From the NCBI RefSeq assembly GCF_902460845.1, contig NZ_CABPVS010000007.1, forward strand, positions 1-51,971: a stretch of DNA of 51,971 nt, given 5' to 3'. Source of the DNA: Campylobacter concisus (GTDB lineage Bacteria > Campylobacterota > Campylobacteria > Campylobacterales > Campylobacteraceae). Below are positions 8,491 through 19,916 of this stretch, in pieces (the stretch's first letter is position 1; each line of letters starts with the position of its first letter). The position numbers were made by a program, and so were the translations under genes. The notes under the pieces are model-generated. The model did no database searches. It was not told the origin of the DNA and saw only the letters and a list, made by a program, of their open reading frames with translations.

Positions 8491-9588
8491 TTATGCGAAA
8501 AATATCTCACTTTTTAGGCGAAGCAAGCATAGATAGGCACTTAGCACGCTTTGCTCTCTTACGTAGTTGCGCTCCCCTTTTAAAAGAAGCCTCTCAACCT
8601 CGATGTTACCGTCTCTATCGCCAGCCGCAACATATACTGTGCCAACTGGCTTGCTAGCTGTGCCACCACCTGGTCCTGCTATACCGCTAATAGCAAGTGC
8701 AAAGTCCGCATTTGTCGTGCTTAGCGTGCCTTTTACCATCGCTTTTACGCAAGGCTCGCTCACAGCTCCGTAAGTATCTAAAATTTCATCCTCAACGCCT
8801 AGCCACTCGTGCTTTATGTGGTTTGCGTAGGTTACTAACGAGCCATCAAAGCTAGCTGAGATGCCGCCATATCTTGCAAATTTAGCTGCCGCCAGCCCAG
8901 CCGTGCAAGACTCGGCAAATGAAATTTTAAGCCCCTTTTGCATGAGCCTCTTTGCTACAAATTCGATCACATCTTTTTGCGGGATAAATTTTTGCGAAAA
9001 TAGCGTTTTTACACCTTGTAAAAAGCTCTCGATCTGGCCAAATTTATTACTTTTTGCCCTTACTAGTATCAAATTTGGCAGGATCTGCGCAAGGGTGATA
9101 TCGACCTCGTAAGTTTTAGCAAGTGGCAGCATAAGGATCTTAGCACTATCAGCGTCAATGTCTATTAGGTGAAAGTAGCTAAAATCAGGCTCGTACTCGG
9201 TAAGAAACTCGCCTAGCTCTTCATTTGGATTAGCTTTTATGAGATTTATCTGAGCGTTATTTAGGCTTGCTAAAAAGCTATTTTTAGAGTAGTCTAAGCT
9301 ATCTTTAAGTGCAAGTGTTGTGCTATCTTTTAGCTCAAGCGAGCCCCCTGTTAGCGTCGCTATGATCTTTGCGGCGATGGCAAAATTTTCATCTGAGCCA
9401 AAAATGCTTACAAAGTCGTAATCTTTTGATAAATTTTCGATGATAAAAGGTAGCTCTTTGCTATTTTTTGGAGCAAAACTGACAACTCCAAGCTCGCCAA
9501 AATGATCCTCGTAACTTTGAAAAATGTAGTTTAGAAATTCTCTATTTATCTCAAGATCTTCGCCTATTATCAAGATACTTTGTCTCAT
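8491..9588 (-). CDS. cinA: CinA family nicotinamide-nucleotide amidohydrolase
   Basis: A 365-residue protein. The C-terminal 160 residues form the CinA/PncC deamidase domain, with AESCTAGL, the conserved GSLVTYAN (usually G..ItYsn) and ISGIAGPGGGT...KPVGTVY. This domain recycles nicotinamide mononucleotide. The N-terminal half corresponds to the MoCF-like domain of full-length CinA but is poorly conserved; I do not see the usual TGGLGPT motif. It is transcribed divergently from ileS, and AGGAG precedes the ATG on the minus strand. The deamidase call is firm; activity of the N-terminal domain is doubtful. Confidence 0.88.
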   Translation of the reverse strand: MRQSILIIGEDLEINREFLNYIFQSYEDHFGELGVVSFAPKNSKELPFIIENLSKDYDFVSIFGSDENFAIAAKIIATLTGGSLELKDSTTLALKDSLDYSKNSFLASLNNAQINLIKANPNEELGEFLTEYEPDFSYFHLIDIDADSAKILMLPLAKTYEVDITLAQILPNLILVRAKSNKFGQIESFLQGVKTLFSQKFIPQKDVIEFVAKRLMQKGLKISFAESCTAGLAAAKFARYGGISASFDGSLVTYANHIKHEWLGVEDEILDTYGAVSEPCVKAMVKGTLSTTNADFALAISGIAGPGGGTASKPVGTVYVAAGDRDGNIEVERLLLKGERNYVREQSVLSAYLCLLRLKSEIFFA

Positions 9589-9683
9589 TTTTAAGCTCCT
9601 TTTTTTGCCTCATTATACTATTTTTCAGTGTGATTTAACCAGCACAGGTGTAAAATTAGCAAATTTTAAAATCAAGGTAAAAA

Positions 9684-12440
9684 ATGGACTACAAAGAGAC
9701 ACTTTTACTCCCAGAGACAAATTTCCCGATGCGCGGAAATCTCCCACAAAATGAACCACAAAGACTAAAATCATGGTACGAAGACCGCAAGGTTTATGAA
9801 AAAATGAAGAAAAACCGCCAAAATGCGGCTAAAAGCTTCAACATCCACGACGGCCCTCCGTATGCAAACGGACACCTACATATCGGCCACGCGTTAAATA
9901 AAATTTTAAAAGATATCATCACAAAAACGCACTATTTTTACGGCGAAAACGTCCGCTACGTGCCAGGCTGGGACTGCCACGGCTTGCCGATCGAGCAGCA
10001 AGTAGAAGTTAAGCTTGGCGATAAGAAAAAAGAGCTTAGCAAGGTCGAGATCAGGGAGCTTTGCAGACAGCACGCGAGAGAATTTATAGACATTCAACGC
10101 AATGAGTTTAAAACTCTTGGCATCATCGGCGACTTTGAAAATCCATACATGACGATGAAATTTGAGTTTGAGGCTGACATCTACAAAGCACTTTGCGAGA
10201 TCGCTAAAAAGGGCCTTTTGGTAGAGAGAAGCAAGCCAGTTTACTGGAGCTGGGCGGCTAGATCGGCACTGGCTGAAGCTGAGGTCGAGTACGAGGAGAA
10301 AGAGGACTATTCTATTTACGTAGCGTTTGAGCTTGATAGCGACGCACTAGAAAAGCTTGGTGTAAAAGAGGCGAGTGCAGTTATCTGGACGACCACGCCT
10401 TGGACACTTCCGGCAAATCAAGCTATCAGCCTAAATCCAGATGAAATTTACGTTCTAACGGCTGAAAATTTAATCTTTGCAAAGCCACTACTTGAGAGTA
10501 TCATGAAGAGTGGACTAAGCAAAGGTGAGATCAAAAAAGAGTTTAAAGCAAGCCTGCTTGAAAAGGCTCACGCGATAAATCCACTAAACGGCAGAAAGTC
10601 TAAAATTTTACTAGGCGATCACGTCATGATGGACGGCGGTACTGGACTTGTTCACACAGCTCCAGGACACGGCGAGGACGACTACTACGTCTGCTTAAAA
10701 TATGGCTTTAGTGAAATTTTGATGCCAGTTGATGATGGTGGCTGCTACGATGAAAGCATAAAACATCACGGACTATTTAGAAGTGACGTGGTAGATGAGT
10801 TTGTCGGTATGCACATCTTTAAAGCAAATGAGAAAATTTTAGAGCTACTTGGCAAAAATTTACTTAGCGTCTCTAAATTTAGACACTCTTATCCTTTCTG
10901 CTGGAGAACGCACAAGCCTGTTATCTATAGAGCGACAAAGCAGTGGTTTATAGCTATGGACGAGCCAAAACTAGGTGGCAAAACGCTTAGACAAACAGCA
11001 CGTGCAGAGCTTGAAAAGGTTAAATTCTACCCAAGCGTTGGCATAAAAAGAATAGGCTCTATGATAGAAAATCGCCCAGACTGGTGTATCTCTCGTCAGC
11101 GTGACTGGGGCGTGCCGATCGCATTTTTTAGAGATAAAGCGACAAAAGAAGTTATATTTGATAGTGAAATTTTAGACCACATCGTGGCTATCTTTAAAGA
11201 AAAAGGCGCTGATGCGTGGTGGGCGCTAAGCATAGACGAGCTTTTGCCAAAGGGCTCAAAATACAAGGCTGAAAATTTAGAAAAAGTGATGGATATCCTT
11301 GACGTTTGGTTTGACAGCGGCTCGACATGGCATGCGGTCTTGCAAAGCGACAACTACGATGCTGGCAAATACCCTGCAAGCATGTATCTAGAGGGTTCAG
11401 ACCAGCACCGTGGCTGGTTTCAAAGCTCGCTTCTAGTAAGCACAGCTATAAATTCTCACGCACCTTATGAGAGCATCCTAACTCACGGCTTTACAGTCGA
11501 TGCTAAGGGTGAGAAGATGAGCAAGAGCAAGGGCAACGTCATCGCTCCACAAGACGTGGCCAAAACTCACGGCGTAGAAATTTTACGCCTTTGGGTTGGC
11601 ATGAGTGATTACTCAAGTGACCTAAAAATAAGCGAAGATATATTAAAGCAAATCAGCGAGCAATACCGCAAAATCCGCAACACAATCCGCTTTTTACTAG
11701 CAAACGTAAATGACCTAGAAAGCCTAAATACAGAATTTAACATCCTTGATAAGTGGATCTTAGCACGCGCTAAAAAGGTCTTTGATGAGACGAGCGCTTG
11801 CTTTAGAAACTACGACTTTTCAAAGGGCTTTAACATCCTTTTAAATTTCCTATCGGCCGATCTTAGCGGCGTATATCTTGATGTTTGTAAAGATAGACTC
11901 TACTGCGACGCAAAAGACGCCCCAAGAAGAAGATCAGCTCAAAGCGCAATGGCGATTATCACAAAGGCACTTTTGCCACTCATCGCTCCAACGCTTACTT
12001 ACACTGTCGATGAGGTGATGGACTACGCTCCGAAAATCATCAAAGGCGACGCAAAAGACGCGTTTGATCTAGTCTATGAGCCAATCAAATTTGACCTTAG
12101 CTTTGAAGATGAGCTGCTTTTTGCCAGCAGGGAGAAATTTAACGAGATCGTAGATGTTCTTAAGAAAGACAAAAAGATAAAATCAACCCTAGAGCTAAGC
12201 CTAGAGACCACAAACCACAACATCACAAGCTACGACGAGCGCGAAGTGGCCGATCTTTACATGGTAAGCTCAGTTAGATCTTACGATGATAGCGAGCCAT
12301 TAGCCGAGTTTGAGCTTGAGAATGATAAATTTAAGATCATAGCAAGCAACCTTCACAAATGCCCAAGATGCTGGAAATTTAACGCTAGCAAAGAAGACGC
12401 GCTATGCCCAAGATGCGAAGAGGTCATAAGTGCTAAGTGA
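9684..12440 (+). CDS. ileS: Isoleucine--tRNA ligase
   Basis: A 918-residue class I aminoacyl-tRNA synthetase. It shows HIGH (66-69, in [16 protein letters not shown]), the [11 protein letters not shown] segment, an editing domain with [11 protein letters not shown], and KMSKS near 612. The C-terminal zinc finger is CPRCW ... CPRC. Full length for a bacterial IleRS. The ATG at 9684 follows AAGG. It is the first gene of a run continuing through gatA, guaB and metX. Confidence 0.98.
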   Translation: MDYKETLLLPETNFPMRGNLPQNEPQRLKSWYEDRKVYEKMKKNRQNAAKSFNIHDGPPYANGHLHIGHALNKILKDIITKTHYFYGENVRYVPGWDCHGLPIEQQVEVKLGDKKKELSKVEIRELCRQHAREFIDIQRNEFKTLGIIGDFENPYMTMKFEFEADIYKALCEIAKKGLLVERSKPVYWSWAARSALAEAEVEYEEKEDYSIYVAFELDSDALEKLGVKEASAVIWTTTPWTLPANQAISLNPDEIYVLTAENLIFAKPLLESIMKSGLSKGEIKKEFKASLLEKAHAINPLNGRKSKILLGDHVMMDGGTGLVHTAPGHGEDDYYVCLKYGFSEILMPVDDGGCYDESIKHHGLFRSDVVDEFVGMHIFKANEKILELLGKNLLSVSKFRHSYPFCWRTHKPVIYRATKQWFIAMDEPKLGGKTLRQTARAELEKVKFYPSVGIKRIGSMIENRPDWCISRQRDWGVPIAFFRDKATKEVIFDSEILDHIVAIFKEKGADAWWALSIDELLPKGSKYKAENLEKVMDILDVWFDSGSTWHAVLQSDNYDAGKYPASMYLEGSDQHRGWFQSSLLVSTAINSHAPYESILTHGFTVDAKGEKMSKSKGNVIAPQDVAKTHGVEILRLWVGMSDYSSDLKISEDILKQISEQYRKIRNTIRFLLANVNDLESLNTEFNILDKWILARAKKVFDETSACFRNYDFSKGFNILLNFLSADLSGVYLDVCKDRLYCDAKDAPRRRSAQSAMAIITKALLPLIAPTLTYTVDEVMDYAPKIIKGDAKDAFDLVYEPIKFDLSFEDELLFASREKFNEIVDVLKKDKKIKSTLELSLETTNHNITSYDEREVADLYMVSSVRSYDDSEPLAEFELENDKFKIIASNLHKCPRCWKFNASKEDALCPRCEEVISAK

Positions 12441-12534
12441 GCCAGTAAGCGTAAGCATCATAGTCACAACGATCGCTGCGGTGGTCGTTGTTAGCTTGTT
12501 TGGCATATTTTTGGTTAATAAATTTAAAGGATAA
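12430..12534 (+). CDS. 34-residue single-pass membrane protein
   Basis: A small frame starting at GTG 12430 and overlapping the end of ileS by 11 bases. Its stop lies 5 bases before the gatA GTG. The product is [20 protein letters not shown] flanked by an acidic N-terminus (LSEP) and a basic C-terminus (NKFKG), a classic one-helix membrane micro-protein. From memory, C. jejuni has a small membrane protein in the same place (Cj1060c, between ileS and gatA), which supports a real gene. The function is unknown. Confidence 0.65.
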   Translation: MLSEPVSVSIIVTTIAAVVVVSLFGIFLVNKFKG

Positions 12535-12539
12535 AAATA

Positions 12540-15350
<2,811 letters not shown>

Positions 15351-15351
<1 letters not shown>

Positions 15352-16457
15352 TGTTAAATCTGCAAACTAGAACTATTAAATTTAACGAGCCACTCTATCT
15401 TGAGAGTGGCCGTATACTATCAAATTTCAAGCTTATTTATGAGACTTACGGCACACTAAATGCTGATAAAAGCAACGTTATCGTGATCTGTCACGCCCTA
15501 ACTGGCTCGCACCACGCAGCTGGCACCTACGCAGGCGATGAGAAAGCTGGCTGGTGGGACGGGCTAATAGGCAGCAAAAAGGCGGTCGATACCGATAAAT
15601 TTTACGTTATCTGCGTAAATATTTTAGGCTCATGCTTTGGCTCGACCTCGCCGCTAAGCGTTGATAGAAGTAGCGGCAAAGAGTATAGGCTAAATTTTCC
15701 AGTCCTTGCCATAAGCGACGTGGTAAAGGCGCAAATGAGGTTATTTAGCGAGCTTGGCATCACAAGGGCAAGAGCCGTGATAGGTGGCAGTCTTGGCGGT
15801 ATGCAAGCACTTTGCTATGCTATCGAGTTTCCAGAATTTGCCCAAGATATCATAATGCTAGCAAGCACCTACCAGACTAAGCCATGGGCGATAGCGTTTA
15901 ACAAAATCGCCATCGAAGCCATTTTAAACGATGAAAATTTCAAAAATGGCGAATACGACGTGGAATTTATAAGAAAAAATGGTCTAAAAGGCATGGCTTA
16001 CGGCAGGATGGCAGGGCACATCAGCTTTTTAAGCCCTGATAGCATGGATGAGAAATTTGGACGAAACTACGTCGAGACTGACGGCCTTTACGAGCTTTCC
16101 GGACGTTTTCAGGTAGATCGCTACATGGAGTATAATGGCTACAACTTTCCAAAGAGGTTTGATCCACTAAGCTATCTATACATCGTAAAAATGATGAATA
16201 TCTTTGACTGTACAAGGCACTATGACAACTTAAAAGACGCCCTTGCGCCGATCAAAGCAAACTTGCACCTAATCGCTTTCAAAGGCGATCTACTCTTTCC
16301 GCCATGCTGTATGAGAGAGATTTATGACACACTTTGTGAGATGGGGCGAGGAGAGAATACAAATTTCGTAGAGATAGATAGCAACTACGGCCACGACGCA
16401 TTTTTGGTCGAGATAGAAAAATTTGATGGATATATAAAAAATATATTAAAAGGATAG
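15351..16457 (+). CDS. metX: Homoserine O-acetyltransferase
   Basis: A 368-residue alpha/beta hydrolase of the MetX family. It shows the early CHALTGSHHA segment, nucleophile-elbow Ser in GGSLGGMQA, and the catalytic His in YGHDAFL near the C-terminus. It acylates homoserine for methionine synthesis; acetyl versus succinyl donor cannot be settled by eye. The GTG start overlaps the guaB TAG by one base. Confidence 0.95.
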
Positions 16458-16460
16458 AAA

Positions 16461-16652
16461 ATGGAGCAAAAAGAGCAAAGCTTTGAAGAAAAATTAGCAC
16501 TAGCAGATAAAATTTTAAACGATCTAAATAAAGATGATGTGAGCTTAGAAAATAGCATAAAGCTGCACGAACAAGGCAAAAAGCTACTAAATGAGGCAAG
16601 AGAAATTTTAGAAAACGCAAAACTTAGCATAAAGCAGGTGGATGATGAGTAG
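16461..16652 (+). CDS. xseB: Exodeoxyribonuclease VII small subunit
   Basis: A 63-residue helical protein with the XseB pattern: SFEEKLALADKILNDLN, then VSLENSIKLHEQGKKLLNEA, then an LxxAKLSIKQV end. It is the small subunit of exonuclease VII, whose large subunit XseA is encoded elsewhere. It lies 3 bases after metX and overlaps the next gene. Confidence 0.93.
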   Translation: MEQKEQSFEEKLALADKILNDLNKDDVSLENSIKLHEQGKKLLNEAREILENAKLSIKQVDDE

Positions 16653-17439
16653 AATTTGTGCTCTTCAGCTACCAACTCAGCCTTTAAGTGAGGCAAGGCT
16701 TGATTATTATCTAAAAATTTGTGCGGACGAAAATGCAAGGCTTGTTGTGCTTGGTGAATATGTGCTAAATAGCTTTTTTAAAGAGCTCATTAGCATGCCA
16801 AAAAGCCTTATAAAAGAGCAAAGCGAGCGCAAAAAAGAGGCTCTTTTTGCAATGGCAAAAAAGTATGATCTAAATATCGTTGCACCCATTGTAAATCTAA
16901 AAGGCAAGGAAATTTTTAAAAGTCTAGCCAAATTTACCCCAACACAAGTCAAGCTATATGATCAGCAAATTCTCATGCCTTACGCTCACTGGAATGAGGC
17001 GAAATTCTTTAATAACACAAGCGATGAGCTAAATTTGCCTATCTTTACCTATGATAAATTTAAAGTTGGCGTCATGTTTGGCTTCGAGGCGCACTTTGAT
17101 GTGTGCTGGGCCTATATGAGCGCCAAAAAGGTCGATATCGTGCTCGTGCCAACGGCTTGTACATTTTTTTCTCAGGCGCGCTGGGAGGAGCTTTTAAAGG
17201 TTAGGGCCTTTACAAACAACGTCTACGTTCTCCGCGTAAACCGCGTAGGAAGCCATAAAAGTGACGATGCGCAGTGGAGCTTTTACGGCGATTCGATGCT
17301 TATTAATCCGTTTGGTGAAGTCAAAAATAGGCTTGGTAAAAATGAAGAGATGATGATAGATGAGCTTAGCAAAAAGGAGCTTAGTGAGGCTAGAAGCACT
17401 TGGGGTTTTATGCAGATAGAGGCGAAATTTAAAAGATAA
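16642..17439 (+). CDS. Carbon-nitrogen hydrolase (nitrilase) family protein
   Basis: A 265-residue protein of the nitrilase superfamily, with LGEYV (Glu position), QQILMPYAHW (Lys region), and LVPTACTFFSQARWEELLKVRAF. The segment that normally holds the nucleophilic Cys (ICYD type) reads VMFGFEAHF, so the canonical Cys looks replaced by Gly. Other epsilonproteobacterial homologues, as I recall, also carry a GYE-type variant here, so this subfamily may be non-hydrolytic. Two adjacent ATG codons (16642, 16645) overlap the xseB stop; either could be used. Confidence 0.82.
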   Translation: MMSRICALQLPTQPLSEARLDYYLKICADENARLVVLGEYVLNSFFKELISMPKSLIKEQSERKKEALFAMAKKYDLNIVAPIVNLKGKEIFKSLAKFTPTQVKLYDQQILMPYAHWNEAKFFNNTSDELNLPIFTYDKFKVGVMFGFEAHFDVCWAYMSAKKVDIVLVPTACTFFSQARWEELLKVRAFTNNVYVLRVNRVGSHKSDDAQWSFYGDSMLINPFGEVKNRLGKNEEMMIDELSKKELSEARSTWGFMQIEAKFKR

Positions 17440-17513
17440 AATAAGTCCGTAACCGGATTGGAAAGCGAGCTTAGCAAGAATGAGCGCTCTTTAAAGGAAT
17501 TTTGGAGTGAAAT

Positions 17514-17867
17514 TTGAAACGAAGTGACGTTGAAAAATATATAAAAGAGAAATTTGACATTTTGGGTGAGCAAATTTTCCCAAAATATCCAAAATTTAGC
17601 GTCTTTCGTCACAAGAAAAACAAGAAGTGGTTTGCGCTGCTTATGCAGCTAAGCGCTAGCAAGCTTGGTCTTGAAAGTGACGAAATAATCGAGGTTTTAA
17701 ATCTAAAATGCAGCCCAGATCTAGCCATGGTGCTAGTTGATGAGCGACAAATTTTTAAAGCATATCACATGAATAAAAAGCACTGGATAAGTGTAAATTT
17801 AAACTCCAAAATCTCACAAAAAACCGTTTTTGACCTGATAGATGAAAGCTTTAGCTTAAGCAAATAA
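17514..17867 (+). CDS. MmcQ/YjbR family protein
   Basis: A 117-residue protein starting at TTG 17514, with GGAG at 17504-17507 supporting this start. The pattern is that of the CyaY-like-fold MmcQ/YjbR family: RSDVEKYIKEKF, FRHKKNKKWFALLM, LNLKCSPDLA, and AYHMNKKHWISV. The family has been described as DNA-binding, but no specific role is established for this member. Confidence 0.88.
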   Translation: MKRSDVEKYIKEKFDILGEQIFPKYPKFSVFRHKKNKKWFALLMQLSASKLGLESDEIIEVLNLKCSPDLAMVLVDERQIFKAYHMNKKHWISVNLNSKISQKTVFDLIDESFSLSK

Positions 17868-17932
17868 AAGCCATTTTTCAGCCTTAAATTTAGTAGTTTT
17901 TGTTAAAATCACGAAAAACTTAAGGATAAAAT

Positions 17933-19261
17933 TTGCAAGAGCTAAACAATGATATCAAAAAAGTCCATTTCATCGGCATCGGCGGCATCGGCATCTCAGC
18001 CATCGCTAGATTTTTACACGAAAAAGGCCACAAGATAAGCGGCAGCGACATCAAAGAGAGCAAAACGACGCTAGAGCTAAAAGATGAAGGTATCGAGGTC
18101 ATCACGCCGCACTGCAAAGAGGCGATAAAAGACCAAGACTTTGTGGTCTATTCAGCTGCGATAAAAGAGGATAATATCGAGCTAGTGGAGGCCAGACGAA
18201 AGGGCATAAAGTGTTTTTCTAGAAAAGAAATTTTGCCTTATGTGCTTGAGGATAAGTGCGTCTTTGCAGTAGCTGGCGCACACGGCAAGAGCACGACTTC
18301 AGCGATGCTAGCAAGCCTAATAGAAGGCTCAGTCATCATCGGCGCCATCTCAAAGCAGTTTGGCTCAAATATGCGCTACGCTAAAAGCGATAACGTCGTA
18401 TTTGAGGCGGATGAGAGCGACTCAAGCTTTCTAAACTCAAACCCATATCTAGCCATCGTCACAAATGCAGAGCCAGAGCACATGGAGCATTACGACTACG
18501 ATCTAGCTAAATTTTACGCAGCCTACAAGGGCTTTTTGGAGCGCGCGAGAGTTAGGGTGATAAACGCTGAGGACGAGTTTTTAAGTACGCTTAAGCTTGA
18601 TGCGATCAGGCTTTATCCAAGCACTGACATCACCGAGCTTACAATGGTTGTAAGAGACTATCAGCCATATACCAGCTTTAATCTTAAAAATTTAGGCAAA
18701 TTTGAAGCCTTTGGCATGGGTGAGCACATCGCCATAGACGCATCTTTAGCCATCCTTGCTGCGATGCATGAGACACCGCTTAAAGACATCAGAGAAAATT
18801 TACTAAATTTTAAAGGCATCAAAAAGCGTTTTGACATCCTTAGCGCAAACAAAAATTTCGTCCTAATCGACGACTACGCGCACCATCCAACCGAGATAAA
18901 AGCAACGCTAAAATCAGTCTTTGAATACGCCAAAATTTTAGGCATAAACAGTGTTACAGCGATATTTCAGCCACACCGCTACACAAGACTTAGCACAAAT
19001 TTACCTGGCTTTAAAGAGTGCTTTAAGGGTGTTGATGAGCTTGTCATTTTGCCAGTTTATGCAGCTGGAGAAAATCCGATTGAAGTTGATATGAAGAGCG
19101 AGTTTAGCGAGTATAACCCGATCTTTACAGACAAGGTCGAGAGGGTAGAAGAGGGGATAGAATTTACAGATGAATTTGGCGTGAAAAACCGCCTAAGTGA
19201 TGGCATTGTAGTTGGCTTTGGAGCGGGCGATATCAGCGTGCAATTAAGAGGCGGATATTAA
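17933..19261 (+). CDS. murC: UDP-N-acetylmuramate--L-alanine ligase
   Basis: A 442-residue Mur ligase starting at TTG 17933 behind TAAGGA. The N-terminal Rossmann motif is GIGGIGISAIARFL, the ATP loop AGAHGKSTTSAM, and the central motif EADESDSSF; HHPTEIKATL (DDYAHHPTE) and FQPHRYTR follow. It adds L-Ala to UDP-MurNAc in peptidoglycan synthesis. It abuts the next gene by overlapping stop and start. Confidence 0.97.
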   Translation: MQELNNDIKKVHFIGIGGIGISAIARFLHEKGHKISGSDIKESKTTLELKDEGIEVITPHCKEAIKDQDFVVYSAAIKEDNIELVEARRKGIKCFSRKEILPYVLEDKCVFAVAGAHGKSTTSAMLASLIEGSVIIGAISKQFGSNMRYAKSDNVVFEADESDSSFLNSNPYLAIVTNAEPEHMEHYDYDLAKFYAAYKGFLERARVRVINAEDEFLSTLKLDAIRLYPSTDITELTMVVRDYQPYTSFNLKNLGKFEAFGMGEHIAIDASLAILAAMHETPLKDIRENLLNFKGIKKRFDILSANKNFVLIDDYAHHPTEIKATLKSVFEYAKILGINSVTAIFQPHRYTRLSTNLPGFKECFKGVDELVILPVYAAGENPIEVDMKSEFSEYNPIFTDKVERVEEGIEFTDEFGVKNRLSDGIVVGFGAGDISVQLRGGY

Positions 19262-19578
19262 TGGACCTAAGTACTTTTAAGCCTCAAGATGAAAATGAAA
19301 TTTTAAAAGAGATAAATGAAAAAGAGTTAAGCGAGGATGAAATTTCTACCCTTATAAATTTAGGCAAAAAAGATATCTTAATAGCGCTTGCAAGGTCGCA
19401 AAAGCTAAATAGCGCTCAGATAAAAGATATGCTGCTAAATGCCTCGTATATGGCTGTTTGCTTGTTAGTTGAAAAACAAGATATCAGTGAGGTTAAGGCT
19501 GAAATTTTAGAAAAGATCGAGCCTCATGCTGAGCTTTACAAAGAGCTAATCACAAAATATAAAGGCGTAAAATGGTAA
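19261..19578 (+). CDS. Conserved hypothetical protein between murC and mutS2
   Basis: A 105-residue acidic, all-helical-looking protein with no signal or membrane segment. It contains repeated short helices (SEDEISTLINLGKKDILIAL, NSAQIKDMLLNASYMAVCL). It overlaps murC by one base and the next gene by 7 bases, so translation is coupled. I do not recognise a domain; the position between murC and mutS2 is typical for campylobacters. Confidence 0.75.
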   Translation: MDLSTFKPQDENEILKEINEKELSEDEISTLINLGKKDILIALARSQKLNSAQIKDMLLNASYMAVCLLVEKQDISEVKAEILEKIEPHAELYKELITKYKGVKW

Positions 19579-19916
19579 GAAATTTGATAATAATCGCCGG
19601 TGTGATGCTGCTTTTTGGAGCGATCTGGGCGATAAAAGATGAAAAGATCAGCAAAGGCGTTAAAGCGTTTGTTAGCGCGGTGCTTGTAGCGATCCTTGTT
19701 TGTGTCTATTTTTATGAGCAAAATTTATCAAAAAACGAGGACGCCATCTCAAAGCTAGTTAGCGATTTTAAACAGGGCAAAACACTAAAATGTGGCGAAT
19801 ACAACGTTAGCGCTGAGAAATTTAACTACGAATTTGGTACGGCGTCATTTTTAGCTAAAAGAGAATTTAGCGATCTCTCAGGCGTCATCGTACCGATAAA
19901 AAGTTGTGAGCAATGA
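19572..19916 (+). CDS. Small integral membrane protein
   Basis: A 114-residue protein with two N-terminal membrane helices (about residues 4-21 and 31-50) and a C-terminal soluble domain (about 55-114) with two Cys (C72 in TLKCGEYNVS and C112 in IKSCEQ). These could form a disulfide if the domain is periplasmic. It overlaps both neighbours by 4-7 bases. A two-helix membrane protein occupies this place in C. jejuni too (from memory). No function is known. Confidence 0.78.
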   Translation: MVRNLIIIAGVMLLFGAIWAIKDEKISKGVKAFVSAVLVAILVCVYFYEQNLSKNEDAISKLVSDFKQGKTLKCGEYNVSAEKFNYEFGTASFLAKREFSDLSGVIVPIKSCEQ

